A stretch of 64,000 nucleotides of DNA from Massariosphaeria phaeospora (Eukaryota > Ascomycota > Dothideomycetes > Pleosporales): positions 1,612,001-1,676,000 of the forward strand of contig JAADJZ010000007.1 of the NCBI GenBank assembly GCA_011032825.1, written 5' to 3'. The notes beneath the pieces are model-generated. The model was not told where the DNA came from, ran no database searches, and saw only the letters and a list, made by a program, of their open reading frames with translations. The position numbers were made by a program, and so were the translations under genes. This document shows positions 11,630 to 23,287 of this stretch, in pieces. Position 1 is the first letter of the stretch. The number at the start of each line of letters is the position of its first letter.

Positions 11630-11757
11630 CTTTCAAAGACTAATGGAGTGACAAGAACGTAGACGATAGAGCTAGCAGAAGTCAAGAAGTGAACTCTTTC
11701 CGAATAGCTTCTGGTGTTCAGCTTGGAGCGAGTCATTGTCTCGATGATCTTCAGCAG

Positions 11758-11765
11758 CTTTTATA
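11758..11765 (-). promoter_or_regulatory. TATA box of the DJ-1 gene
   Basis: On the minus strand the sequence reads TATAAAAG, about 130 bp upstream of ATG 11629. It sits just inside (gene-proximal to) the first copy of the duplicated upstream unit, which starts about 24 bp further out. Confidence 0.55.
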
Positions 11766-11788
11766 CACCGAGAACGGGCTCGAGTCCG

Positions 11789-12020
11789 TAGGAACGTGCG
11801 CACATTTGCGTGCGTTGACCTTCTTCCGGATATCCCGGAACTTGAAAGAGCCTATACGTTAGCAGGGGCATAACAGAAGGTGGCAGGACCTTCAGAAGCT
11901 TTCGTACAACAAGTACAAAAGACTTAGGCCTATTAGGAACGTGCGCACATTTGCGTGCGTTAGCTACCTTCCTGAAATACTATGAAGCTGCGACAGCCTC
12001 TATATGGTAGGGCATAACAG
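11789..12020. repeat. Duplicated ~88-bp unit with identical 28-bp end, upstream of DJ-1 gene
   Basis: A 28-bp sequence beginning TAGGAACGTGCGCAC and ending TTTGCGTGCGTT is present without mismatch at 11789-11816 and 11934-11961 (period 145 bp). About 77-78 bp after the start of each copy comes GGCATAACAG (11867-11876 and 12011-12020), with a diverged middle (both contain CCTTC and a central CCTATA/CTATA-like stretch). The 28-mer is itself an imperfect palindrome around GTGCGCAC. The position, -160 and -305 from the DJ-1 ATG, suggests a duplicated regulatory unit, though the ends of a small repeat element are possible. Confidence 0.6.
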
Positions 12021-13156
12021 GACGTAATAAGCACACTGCAGGCAGACATTGCTAGGCAATATGGAACTCTTGTATGTCGGAAGCCGTGAAGTCGGATCTG
12101 AGATTACTAATTGGAGAAGAGGGCGTTAGTCCGAGTACCTATACGAAAACTAGATGCATCTTGGAACGGACGGACGTAAGTGTGGCAAACCGGTCCGAGT
12201 CGACTCTAGAAGAGGTCGGATCGGTTAACTTGATGCTCCGGAACCCAGGGAGCTGGTTTCGTACGACAATCGGGATGGCGATATCCGTCACAACTCTCCA
12301 GAGTCTCCACCAATGTCTGTTTGGAAAGTCGTCGAGCAACTCTTCATGAGGACTCTGTGTTTTCTTCCATTTGCCGCGTTACAGTATACCGTGAACCGTG
12401 CAGTCATTGATCCCTACTCTAGTAGAGGTAACGTCAGTGTCTACTACCTCTTTATCAGCTGTGCGAATTTCGAATCGGGACACACTCATATCACTTGAAT
12501 GTCTTGGAAGTCATTGTCGATGTTGTTCACGACCCCGCAGGTCACCAGACACGTCGTAGTTAGAGGAAGTGGCGCTAGCCGTTCATAGACGGTTCTTGGC
12601 AAATAGCAATGAAACTGACCAACAAACGAGTTTCATTTAGCTCCATTCAATCCAGTTGAATAGACGTTCGAAACCACTCCAACCAGGACATATTACAAAA
12701 TACTACTGTACACTAGCCTACAAGTATCCAATCCATTTTCAAACCCCAGAAGATAAGGACTGCCAAAGGTTGGAGTTTCAAAATACCGCCTGCGGAAGCT
12801 ATGCATTGCTTGCAATACACAAATATCGTAAATCGTCAGAATCGTAATTGGGAGACGCTAAGAGAGCTTGAGATAGGCGGTTAAGGAACATGCAGAGATC
12901 ACTGAGTGATGCAGTGGCATGATGCCTCCAGCATGCTTCGACAAAGGAAAGGGGTATGCGCTGTACGATCTGTTCGGGCTATAGCGAGTTGATCTTTGCC
13001 AATCAAAAGTGAGTTCGGCAGGTCGAGAGAAACGAAAAGAGTTGAATAACGGAAGAGGATCAAGCTAGACACACTCTAGTTGGCGAGGAGTGGTTGCGGG
13101 GGTTGAGCTGGCATCTTTAGTGGTGACTTTGCCGCGAACTGCTGGGCTGTGGGATT
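12021..13156. other. Intergenic, no gene seen
   Basis: About 1.1 kb between the start of the DJ-1 gene and the 3' end of the PH-domain gene. Short frames such as 12074-12349 (+) show no domain, no codon bias and no splice partner. No RNA gene is recognised. Confidence 0.5.
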
Positions 13157-14431
13157 TCATATCGGAACAGGTGGCTGCGCATTGACAGCACCTGCTGCGG
13201 CTTGGGGCACGTGTTTCTGCACTGCTTCCTTTCTCTTCACGAGCAAGCTCTTGAAAGCACCAAGCCATTTCGCCAATAAGTCCTCGTTTGGCGCGCACAG
13301 GCGGAAATTCTTCTCCTCCGAGATGATCTGCATACAGTGCTTTTTGCTCTTCGAGGCAGGATCGATATCAACTGCGTCGATGATACTCGCAAAAGGTATG
13401 ATGAGATTTGCCGAGTATTCCTGGTCGTTCTTGTAGAATCCAAGTGCCTTAGGCCGCAACACCACCCAGACTTTCTTCCATTGCCGAACGCCGCCTTTAG
13501 ACTTTAGGACATAGAGCCAGCCATGGTAAATGACGCGCTCGTCATCCGGCGTGGCACCAATGTTGCTTTGCTGGCTGACATTGCGGTTCTGCTGCGACGC
13601 TGGAGGCAGGGAAACGGAGGAAGCCTGAAACGCTGCTTGTGTAGGGCCACCAGTGTCGGAGAAGTCCGAGTAGGATCCATGGTCGTTGCCAGAATAATTC
13701 GCGAAATGTGTGGGCAGTCGAGCGCTGTGCATCTTATCTGGAGAGACGGAGCTTGAGAGCCGCGGATCAGCTTCAGAAGAGCTGGATCCAATGTTCTCTC
13801 TGCGCGCATTTCTTTCAAAGCCAGTGAAGGTCTTCTTGCCCGTGGGGCTCATGAGCACCATCTCGCCTTCCTCTTCGCCGATGCGTGCCTCTGCACGGAT
13901 CAAGCTCACCCACTCTTGGGCCTCTTTCTCCGTCGATGCACCTAGGTGGTAGTTCCGGGCTGGCGAAAAGATGCCGAAGACGTGGTCCATCTTCTTCTTG
14001 GCGTCTTTCTGGCGCGCCACGGCGGTGATCTCGGAGAGGTTGATCTGGTGGCGCAGCTTGGTCTCACTCTTGTTCTTGTAGATGGAGAGGAGGTTCGGGC
14101 GGAGGACGATGTAGATGGGCTTCCACTGCTGCAGACTTGTTAGCACCGATGAAGCGCACCCGCACAGCGTTCAGCCTACCCTGGTCTTGCGCGTGCGTTT
14201 CACGGCGGCACCCTCTTTGATGATGCGGTCGAACTCGAAGCAGCCGTTCTGGTTGACGGGGGACAGCACGCCCATGTTTTCGCCGGCGCCGATGTTGGTG
14301 GTGTCGAGGCGTGGCTGAGCGGGGGGTAGGGTGTCGAGCTTCATGTTGATGGAGAGCATGAGCGGCGGCGTGGAAGGCCGGAGGGCGGTATCGGATATGG
14401 TGACTGCCATGTGTGAGGGCGCGGCATTCAC
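13157..14431 (-). CDS. Tandem PH-domain protein (Opy1-like)
   Basis: Two exons on the minus strand: 14180-14431 (or from the second ATG at 14410) and 13157-14128, with a 51-nt intron (donor GTAGGC, acceptor CTGCAG). The product is about 407 or 400 aa. The first PH domain begins in exon 1 (ENMGVLSPVNQNGCFEFDR.., KRTRKTR) and continues across the intron as QWKPIYIVLRPNLLSIYKN, ending with the invariant Trp in EAQEWVSLIRAEA. A Ser/Gln-rich linker follows. The second PH domain runs from IYHGWLYVLKSKGGVRQWKK to LAKWLGAFKSLL. This two-PH layout is that of yeast Opy1, a PIP2 sensor that regulates PI4P 5-kinase; the functional transfer is inference. The gene is divergent from EFL1 with about 740 bp between the starts. 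Confidence 0.85.
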
Positions 14432-14447
14432 CGGGAAACGGGCAGGC

Positions 14448-14477
14448 GTGCAGGTGCAGGTGCAGGTGCAGGTGCAG
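14448..14477. repeat. (GGTGCA)n microsatellite
   Basis: About five copies of a GGTGCA hexamer lie 17-46 bp upstream of the first ATG of the tandem-PH gene, inside the divergent promoter shared with EFL1. Confidence 0.9.
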
Positions 14478-14841
14478 TGTTGATGTGGGTGGGTGGGTGT
14501 TGTTGTCGGTTGCCGATGCTGCGTCCGTCTGGCTACGGGGGTTATAAGAAACGCAGATGGTCCGAATTAAGCAGGCGAGGACAGGGGCGATGCATCAAGC
14601 TAAACCCGCGCCGGGGAGGAGTGCAGCCGGCAGAGCAGCGGCGAGGTCGATATCTGCCGGGGCAGCCTGGAGGTCTCGGGTGGTGGAATCTGGAAGCTGG
14701 AGTATGGTAGCTGTGCAGGTTGCGCGCGCTGTTGTTGTTTGAGCTGTGGACAGTGTGATGAGGTGCCGCTGCAAAGAATGGCCGCGGCGCTAGCGGGCCC
14801 GGCCAAGCGATGAACGCGCACGGGGCACGAACCACTCGTGA

Positions 14842-14868
14842 CGCCACCGCCACCGCCACCGCCACCCG
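14842..14868. repeat. (GCCACC)n microsatellite
   Basis: Four hexamer copies of GCCACC/CACCGC in the middle of the PH/EFL1 divergent promoter. Confidence 0.9.
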
Positions 14869-15133
14869 CCAACCGCCACCATGCCACCACAATCTGACGC
14901 TGTGTTTGCGAAATCGTCAAAACTTCAGCCCGCAACCAACCGAGACACGACGCGCCCGCGCTCGACTGCCTCACCTCCCTCGTGTCTCTTTTTCTTCTTC
15001 TATTTTTGCATCCTGATACCCGCACCCGGCCCACCTGCGCCGGCTGTTGAAACAGCCTCCCGCCTGCAACGACACGCCCTCGCCGGCTGACTGGCCAGAC
15101 ACGCACCCGCCGTTTCGCATTCGACACAGCGGT

Positions 15134-15166
15134 GCACACGCACACGCACACGCACACGCACACGCA
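15134..15166. repeat. (CACACG)n microsatellite just before EFL1 ATG
   Basis: Five copies of CACACG end 6 bp before ATG 15173, so the repeat very probably lies in the 5' leader of the EFL1 mRNA. It is the third hexamer-period repeat in this 740-bp promoter. Confidence 0.9.
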
Positions 15167-15172
15167 ACCAGC

Positions 15173-18100
15173 ATGCCTGTTGTTGCGCCAGAGAAGCTGG
15201 TGTCGCTGCAGCAGGCGGCTGAAGGCATCAGAAACGTACCTCCCATCCTGCATCACTTCCAATCCCAGCCTTCACTGACGCTCTGCGCAGATATGCATCC
15301 TGGCCCACGTCGTACGCTGCCCCGCGCCGTCCTCTACCGTCCGTGCTAAACGCCTCGCAGGACCATGGCAAGACATCTCTCACCGACGCTCTTATTGCCA
15401 CCAACGGCATCATCTCCCCAAAACTGGCTGGCAAAATAAGATACCTGGACTCTAGACCCGATGAGCAGCTGCGTGGCATCACCATGGAGTCGTCGGCCAT
15501 CTCCCTCTACTTCTCCATGCTCCGAAGGGCGGCCCCCGAAGCGCAACCCGAACAACAGGAATACTTGATAAATCTGATTGACTCCCCGGGGCACATCGAC
15601 TTCAGCTATGAAGTTTCCACTGCCTCGCGGCTCTGCGACGGCGCAGTCGTACTTGTAGACGCCGTAGAAGGCGTGTGTAGCCAGACCGTGACCGTCCTGC
15701 GGCAGACATGGATCGAAAAACTGAAACCTTTGCTCGTGATTAACAAAATGGATAGGCTAATCACAGAGTTAAAAATGAGCCCAGGAGAGGCATACACGCA
15801 TCTGAGCAAACTACTCGAGCAGGTCAATGCCGTCATGGGTAGTTTCTACCAGGGCGAGCGTATGGAAGACGACCTCCGCTGGAGAGAAAAAATGGAAGAA
15901 AGGTTAAATGCTGCTGCTGAAGAAAAGGCAAACTCAACCTCCTCCTCCGTCATGGAGAACGGAGATGGCATTGATACAACAGATATACCCGCCGAGTACG
16001 AGGAGAAGGACGACGAAGACATTTATTTTGCACCCGAGAATAACAACGTGATATTTAGCAGCGCCATCGACGGCTGGGCGTTTACTGTGCGGCAATTCGC
16101 CGGCCTCTACGAGCGGAAACTAGGCATCAAGCGCTCAGTTCTCGAAAAAGTCCTTTGGGGCGAATTCTATCTCGACCCTAAAACGAAACGAGTTCTTGGT
16201 TCTAAGCATCTCAAGGGGCGCCATCTCAAGCCCATGTTTGTTCAGTTAGTACTCGACACCATATGGGCTGTCTACGAAGCTACTACAGGAGGTAACAATG
16301 GGAAGGGGTGCGTGGATTTTCCTTTCCTCACCTCATCTCTGCTCGTTTGCCTTGTATGTATCTTACATAATATACTCATTCTTGGCATTACAGAGATCCC
16401 ACCATGGTAGAAAAGATCACGAAGTCTCTTTCCATAACGCTGCCGGCGCATATCCTGCGGTCACGCGATCCCCGTGCAGTCCTTACCGCGCTTTTTGCAG
16501 CCTGGCTTCCCCTATCCACTGCGCTTCTGGTCTCCGTTATCGAACATATCCCTGCTCCTCCTAAGGCACAGGCTGAGAGGTTACCGGAGCTCGTGGACAA
16601 CTCTCCTGGAGCCGACTTCGTTGCACCTGAGGTACGACAGGCGATGACGGAGTTCAAAACCTCCAAAGATGCGCCTGTCGTGGCTTATGTCAGCAAAATG
16701 GTGGCTGTCCCAGACAGCGAGTTGCCGGAGAACAAGCGACGAGGTGGTGCTCTGAGTGCTGAAGAAGCTCGAGAGCTTGGTCGAAAGAAGCGGGCAGAGA
16801 TAGCTCGCCAACAAGCCTTGTCTAGCGGTGATAGTTCTGACGTGGAAGGGCTCACTGACGCTCTTAGTGGCGCTGCAATCGGTGATACAGAAACATCAGA
16901 ACAGGCACAAGATACAACAGAGGAGGCTGAGCATCTAATTGGCTTTGCGCGTTTGTATTCTGGCACGCTCACCGTCGGGGACGAGGTGTACGTTCTGGGC
17001 CCGAAATTTACCCCAGCAAAACCGCATACTAGTCCGGAGCCAAAGAAAGTAAAAGTAACAGCGCTTTATCTCATGATGGGACGTGGTCTTGAGCCACTAA
17101 CATCAGTTCCGGCTGGCGTTGTCTTTGGTATAGGGGGACTCGCTGGTCACGTCCTCAAGTCAGGGACACTCTGCTCGCAACTGTCTGGCTCCATCAACCT
17201 CGCCGGTATCACTATGGGAACAGAACCCATTGTGCGTGTTGCTCTAGAGCCAGAGAATCCGTACGACCTGGAGAAAATGATCAAAGGGCTTCGGTTGCTT
17301 GTGCAGAGTGACGCATGCGCCGAGTATGAGGTTCTACGGAGCGGAGAACACGTCATCGTCACTGCAGGTGAACTGCATCTTGAGAGGTGTCTCAAGGATC
17401 TCAGAGAGCGGTTCGCGAAATGCGAGATTTCGGCTGGTGCTCCCATCGTCCCGTATCGCGAGTCCATCGTTGCAGCAACTGAGATGAACCCGCCAAAGGA
17501 CCCAAACCTACCCCGAGGGACAGTCGTCGCCATGACGACTAGCAAGCAGGTTACTGTACGTTTACGGGTGCGACCGCTGCCGCCAACCGTCACCGAGTTC
17601 CTCAGCAAGAATGTGGGAGCCATCAAGAGGCTTTATGCCGAGAGAAGTGCGCACGAGCAGCATATTGATACAAACATGTCACCAGAAGGTAACGCTGCGG
17701 AACAAGACGGCATAGAGGAGGTAGAGAAGCTAGATACGGGGCGAGTTCTAAGTCTGGCGGATTTCAAGAAACAGCTCCAGGATGCCTTTGATGAAACCAA
17801 GGGCCAACGAGAGGTCTGGACGGATGTCATCGAGAAGATCACCGCTTTCGGTCCCAGGAGGGTTGGTCCGAACATTTTGGTAGACGCAACAAGTGCTGGA
17901 ATCTGCGGCAAAGTGTAAGTCATTCTGACCATCAACCCCAAACTTGACAACCCCCTAACCAAAACCACAGCCTCCGGGAATCCACACCGTCCGCCCCAAA
18001 CAACGAACCCCCATCCTCGAGCGACCGCGCCCTAACCCCGCACTCCTTCACCGACAAAATCGCCTACGCCTTCCAACTCGCGACGGCCCAAGGCCCGCTC

Positions 18101-18706
18101 TGCGCCGAGCCCGTCCAAGGCACCGCCATCTTCCTCGAAGACGTCTCCATCACCATGATCCGCGACGAAGACGCTGCCCTCGACCGCATGGCGCGCCTGA
18201 CGGGCGAAGTCATCAAGACGGTGCGCAGCGCCATCCACGCCGGCTTCCTCGACTGGTCGCCGCGGCTCCTGCTCGCCATGTACGCGTGCGAAATCCAGGC
18301 CTCGACCGACGTGCTCGGCCGCGTGTACGCGGTGCTGACGCGCCGCCGCGGCACGATTCTCTCCGAGACGCTGTCGGACACGTCGTCGGCCAGCACGACG
18401 GGCTCGCAGACCTTCGCCATCAGCGCGCTGCTGCCCGTCGCTGAGTCGTTTGGCTTCAGCGACGAGATCCGCAAGCGCAGCTCCGGGTCCGCCAGTCCGC
18501 AGCTTAGGTTCATGGGCTTTGAGATGCTGCATGAGGATCCGTTTTGGGTGCCGTTTACGGAGGACGAGCTCGAGGATCTGGGCGAGTTGGCGGATAGGGA
18601 GAATGTCGCGAAGAGGTATGTGGATGGCGTGAGGAGAAGGAAGGGCTTGTTGGTGAGGGAGATGCTGGTTAAGGATGCGGAGAAGCAGAAGACGTTGAAG
18701 AGGTAG
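15173..18706 (+). CDS. RIA1: Elongation factor-like GTPase EFL1 / ribosome assembly protein RIA1
   Basis: Five exons: 15173-15235, 15291-15311, 15361-16307, 16394-17914 and 17971-18706, giving 1095 aa (EFL1 proteins are about 1100). Exon 2 encodes only ICILAHV, so the GTPase P-loop AHVDHGKTSLTD is split by the 49-nt intron 15312-15360. Further G motifs are RGITMESSAISL (G2), DSPGHIDFSYEV (G3) and LLVINKMDRL (G4). The EF-2-like arrangement follows (domain II with GFARLYSGTLTVGDEVYVLG, domain III/IV AGELHLERCLKDLRERF, domain V at the end), with an acidic insertion within domain I and one within domain II typical of EFL1. There is no diphthamide-type EF-2 tip. EFL1 works with SBDS/Sdo1 to release eIF6/Tif6 from late 60S subunits in the cytoplasm. 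The 3' end converges on the next gene. Confidence 0.96.
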
Positions 18707-19211
18707 GGGGAAGGCGTGGTGGACTGGGGGTTGTGGGGGTCGCACGAGGGTGTGCAGATGTATGCGTGTGATTCTTCCTTTCTCGTCTGGTAGTATAGAG
18801 GTGGGGAATAGAGCAAAAGTTATGATTGACGTTTTATTCATGTGGCAAGAATTTAGACACGGTCGATGAAGATGTGCAGTGCTCGCATGTGAGACACCCG
18901 CAAAACGATGATTTGTCGGTCAGCATGGTATTTCCTTCTTATGTCATCTGTTAGGAAGCTTATTACTTCCTTCCTTCGAGGACCACAATACTTGTGTAGC
19001 ATCTGAGATGTGTGCCTTTGATCTGTACGCCTAAGCCTTAATAGTAGGCGGAAAACATAATCCTCCCGAATGGCATCCTCTTAGGATGTCCTGAACATGT
19101 CCATGCGTAAAAGGTTGCAAAGAACCGCCTTCCGAGTAAGATGTATGCTGATGAGATCGCTTCCTCCCAATGCCGTCGCTTGATACGCACAACCTCCACC
19201 ATCCTCAATCC
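18707..19211. other. Convergent 3' intergenic region
   Basis: 505 bp between two converging genes. It holds the presumed 3' UTRs and nothing else that I recognise. Confidence 0.5.
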
Positions 19212-19904
19212 TCAATCCTCCCAAACAGACCTCTTCCTCTCCTCCGCCGCCTCCTTCTCCCGCTTCTCCCGATTCCGCTCCTCGTCCCGCCGCCGCCTCT
19301 CCTTCTCCCTCACCGCCTTGTCGAACTCGCGCTCCTCGTCCGTCCGCCGCGGCGCGCGCACGCCCAGCGCCCCCGCAATCAAGCGGCCCGCCACCGCCGT
19401 CGTTTTCTCCGGCCGTCGCTGCGGACTCGCCGCGCCGCTGCCCCGTCGTGCCGCTTCCCGGTCCGGCGAGCCTACGCTGGCGGCGCGCGGGAACGGCACG
19501 TTGTCGGGGAACTCGAACGGCGTGGGCGAGGCGGGGGTGGGCGGTGGGGGGTTGGGCAGGTTGTTCGACGAGGTGGTGGTGGAGATGGGGGAGAGCGGCG
19601 AGAGCGGCGTGGTGGGTTTGTCTTTGGTTGAGGAGCGCGAGCGGAAGGAGGGTCGCTGCGTTGAGGGGTCCGTCTCGGTTTCTGTGTCGCTGCCGGAGAG
19701 CTCGGCGTCCCAGCTGTCGGCCACAGGCCCGGATTTGGGCTTGGCTTGGAGTTCGTGCGGGGAGTTGGCGGAGAGCTGGAGCGTCGAGAGCGTGTTTGCT
19801 ACGTCTGCGGTTTGTTTGGGTTAGTTGTAACGTTGAGGTGTAGATCGGACAGGGTGTTGGGTATGTGTGTATGTACCTGCTGCAGACGGGGTAGCGTGCG
19901 CCAT
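19212..19904 (-). CDS. Conserved charged protein of unknown function
   Basis: Two exons on the minus strand: 19877-19904 (MAHATPSAA, split codon) and 19212-19804, with a 72-nt intron (GTACAT..CAG); 206 aa. Joining the exons gives MAHATPSAADVANTLSTLQL, which extends the otherwise abrupt start at MADSWD-like sequence. The middle is Ser/Pro/Thr-rich and disordered. The C-terminal 60 residues carry a block that I take to be the conserved core: GRLIAGALGVRAPRRTDEE, followed by a highly charged Arg/Glu helix ending KRSVWED. The pattern (short leucine segment, acidic SDTETET, RLIAGALGV, charged helix) looks like a small conserved ascomycete protein, but I cannot name it. Divergent from the succinyl-CoA synthetase-like gene (560 bp). 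Confidence 0.7.
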
Positions 19905-20463
19905 GTCGAATACAGGGTTTTGTGGGGTAGAGGGTCGTGTTAAGAGAGAGTAGAGTCTTGAGAACGAAGATTGAGAGACACAAGTTCAGGAAGAGACTAT
20001 GGGGAAGACTCTGCAAAGTCCAGTCGACTACTCAGGTATACGGTGGTATGACGACGCGGCAAGGGAGTAGCTCTTGCACTTCCCCGTGCAAAAGTGTGGG
20101 GAAGTGGGCCCAAGCTCAGCCGAAAGACACGAACGTCACCCGAGGGTTCCCCACCAGGTTCAGGCCATGGACTGGCTTATAATCAAACGAAGGCCTGATC
20201 CGAGACGAGTAGTTCCAGGTGAGAATTTTATAGAGGTTGCAGCCTGAGCTGTCCCGCATCCGATTCTCGTGTCACATCAACTATTTCCGGTCCAGGTACG
20301 AGAGCAATCGGCATTCTACTCTATGCACTGCATGCATCCGAGAAAGGAAATTAAATCGAGCTGTGAGAAATAAATGTTGACCGTGATAGGATTGAACAAC
20401 TTTTTGGGTTGGATTTGGCTACCTTTCTTGTACCTATAGTGTTTTCGGCCTTATATTGGCACT
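19905..20463. other. Divergent promoter region
   Basis: About 560 bp between two divergent starts. No clear TATA box or repeat is seen apart from short A/T runs. Confidence 0.4.
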
Positions 20464-22773
20464 ATGCTTCCTCGTACACGCTGCTTAAGCAGAAATCTCT
20501 CAACCACGCATCGCATTTCCCACACTTCTTACAACCCCTTCTCTACATCCTCCCAACGAAGCGGCTACGACGACACAATCCAGAACCTCAAGATTGGACG
20601 ACACACCCGCGTGATATTCCAAGGCTTCACCGGCAAGCAAGCAACCGCCAACGCCAAAGAGTCGCTGCAATGGGGTACGCACATCGTGGGCGGCGTGAAG
20701 CCCAATAGCTCTGGCGAGCATCTCGGTCTACCGGTGCTTCCGTCTGTGAGAGCAGCAATGGCAGAGCTGAAACCTGACGCTACTGGCATATATGTGGCGG
20801 CACACCAAGCTGCTGCTGCCATTGAAGAAGCAATCGAGGCCGAGGTTCCGCTCATAGTGGCGGTAGCAGAACACATTCCCTTGCATGATATCATGAGGGT
20901 GGGTATGGCTCTGGTATCTATGTTGCGGATATGGTGGTTGATGATAGCACGCAGATCCACTCGATGCTCTCAAAACAATCGAAATCGCGCCTCGTGGGCG
21001 CAAACGCGCCAGGCATCATCTCAGCAATTGGCCGATGTCGAATCGGGTTCCAGCCTCTGCCGACTTTTTCTCCAGGCCACATTGGCATCGTAGCCAAATC
21101 CGGCACTCTGTCCTATGAAACGGTGGGGTCGCTGACCCGTGCTGGATTGGGGCAGAGCCTCTGCATTGGCATGGGCGGCGATGTTATTGCAGGCACTAAT
21201 TTCGTAGACGCGTTGAAAGTGTTTGAACAGGACGATGATACTGAGGCTGTTATTATCGTTGGAGAGCTGGGTGGGACGGCGGAAGAGGAGGCTGCGGACT
21301 GGATTGCGCAGTACAGGAAGAGGGTGAAAGATCCAAAGTAAGCTCATGAAATAGTGCCTAGTAGTGGATACCGCTCACTTCAACAGACCCATTGCAGCTG
21401 TCATAGGCGGCTTCCAAGCACCCCCGGGCCAGGTCATGGGCCACGCCGGTGCATGGACAGGCCTTGGAGAAGGCACCGCAGAGTCCAAATACAAGGCTCT
21501 CGAAGCTGCTGGAGTTACTATGGTCGACCACCCAGCGAAGTTCGGAGGTGTCATGACAGAGATTCTTGCTCGCCCTGGCAGAACTGTCAGGCAAAGTGTA
21601 GGTGGTGTTGTACCTGTTTTGTTAACAAGAACAATCTAGCTCACTTTTGGACAGGAGCATACAACGCCTCGGGCTCAACAACGTCGTTCATACCACACAT
21701 GCCGGTTCCCGGCTCGTCCACAGACCTTGCCTGAAATCATACCGTTCCAGCAAAGGCGCAGTTACCACCTCACACCAGATCACTTAATCACACTCCTCAA
21801 CTCCTACAACATCCCCATCTCGCCTACCCCCTCATCAACCTCACCCTCTCCCTCCCACTTTCTCGGCATAACCGTCGCCCGCTCCGCCCGCTCCCCCAGC
21901 ATCATCACCTCCCCAACTACCTCCCCAACCCAGCTTCCCAACCGCATCCACCACACCCCCTTCGACTACCGCATCGGCCCCACGCCCTCAACCATCGCCT
22001 CCGCGCTCTCCCACCTCCAACTCGACGCCGCGCCCCCCAAAGCCACCGCGCAAACCGCCTCTCTAATCCACAATCTCTGGGCCCTATACCGCGAGAAAGA
22101 AGCCATCACAGCCACAGTCTCGCTCTCTGTTTCCACGAGCGAAGACGGCATCGAGGTGCATGACCCATACCTCTTGCTCGATGACGCGGCTTTCAAGTCC
22201 AACGGCCGCCAGTCGGACCTGCACGCCCGGCGCGATACATCCCATGTCCCCGCCGCGGTCCTCGAAGCTGAAGCCCACGGCATTGTGTACATCCCGCTCG
22301 AACCCGCTGCGCAATGCGCCACCCACCTCATCGGCACGCTCGTCAACGGCGCCGGCCTCGCGCTCAACACGCTCGACGTCCTGGCTCTGCGCCTCGCATC
22401 TCCGCCTACCTGCACCGCGGCCGCCAATTTCCTCGACACGGGCGGCAAAGCGACCGCCGCCACCATCTCCACGTCCTTCAAGCTCATCCTGTCGGACCCG
22501 CGCGTCAGCGTCGTGTTTGTGAATATTTTCGGAGGATTGACCCTGTGCGATATGATTGCTGAGGGGATCGTGTTAGCGTGTAGGGAGGTGGAGGTTGGAG
22601 TGGGAGTGGGAGTGAGGAAGCCAGTGGTTGTGAGGCTAAGGGGAACGCGGGAGAGCGAGGGGATGGAGGTTTTGCGGCGGGCGGGGCTGGAGAGCGTGTT
22701 TGCTGTGGAGGGGTTTGAGGAGGCGGTGCAGGAGGTAGGCAGGCTGATTGGGATGAGGAGGCAGGCAGCGTAA
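20464..22773 (+). CDS. Mitochondrial succinyl-CoA synthetase-like alpha/beta fusion protein
   Basis: Four exons: 20464-20898, 20955-21337, 21387-21597 and 21655-22773, giving 715 aa in one frame. Residues 1-33 are a Ser/Arg-rich mitochondrial presequence. Residues about 34-340 are a full alpha subunit: TRVIFQGFTGKQAT (CoA-binding), GGVKP, SRLVGANAPG, GIVAKSGTLSYE, GELGGTAEEEAADW, and PPGQVMGHAGAW with the phospho-accepting His292. The intron at 21598-21654 is phase 0 and joins RTVRQS directly to a beta-like segment. That segment keeps the C-terminal ligase domain (NGAGLALNTLD, NFLDTGGKATAATI, VNIFGGLTLCDMIAEG) and part of the ATP-grasp (LWALYREK.., DDAAFKSNGRQ). The N-terminal ATP-grasp lobe with its Lys/Gly-rich nucleotide loop seems shortened or diverged. 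It may be a second, non-canonical SCS/malate-CoA-ligase type enzyme beside the normal heterodimer; activity is untested. Confidence 0.85.
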
Positions 22774-23287
22774 GGGTGCATAGGGGGTAGTTTGAAGCGT
22801 TTCGATCTGTATAGATGAGAAGAAACTGTAGCGCTTGAGGCAGGGGGAGGGGGAGGCAAACATGAAATTAAAATATCTACTCGTTCGCAGACGACGTTCG
22901 ACTCCTCGGTCACCTACTTGAACACAGTAAGCAGCAGTCCGCAATTCCGATGTCGCGACCACCCCGATCTCGTGAGAGAAGGCGGAAGCGCGTTCGCGTA
23001 CGCGTGTTTCACCGAGAAGAACAAGTCCAGTAATTGTGGGGGCGAGCGGGTTTAGGAAACAGAACCTCAAACGCCTGTTGGGGAAACAAGTAGAAAACCA
23101 CAAAACCCGTGCCCTCCCTTCAGCGCCGTGATGTGTGAACAAGATCAGGAAATGTGTGTGGTATCTGCAAAGGGGGAATAGTGAAGGTGGTCAATGGGGG
23201 GTCTAACCAAAACATTGGCCGTGGGACCGTAACGAGCAAAGAGATAAGAGTGGCTTGGTCGGCGAACCGGACGAGGCCTGACCTGGC
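22774..23287. other. Convergent 3' intergenic region
   Basis: About 510 bp between the converging SCS-like and bqt4 genes. No additional gene is supported. Confidence 0.4.

Noticed and set aside
12074..12349. 91-aa frame near the DJ-1 upstream repeats
   Set aside because: No homology-like motif, no signal peptide, and no splice partner on either side.
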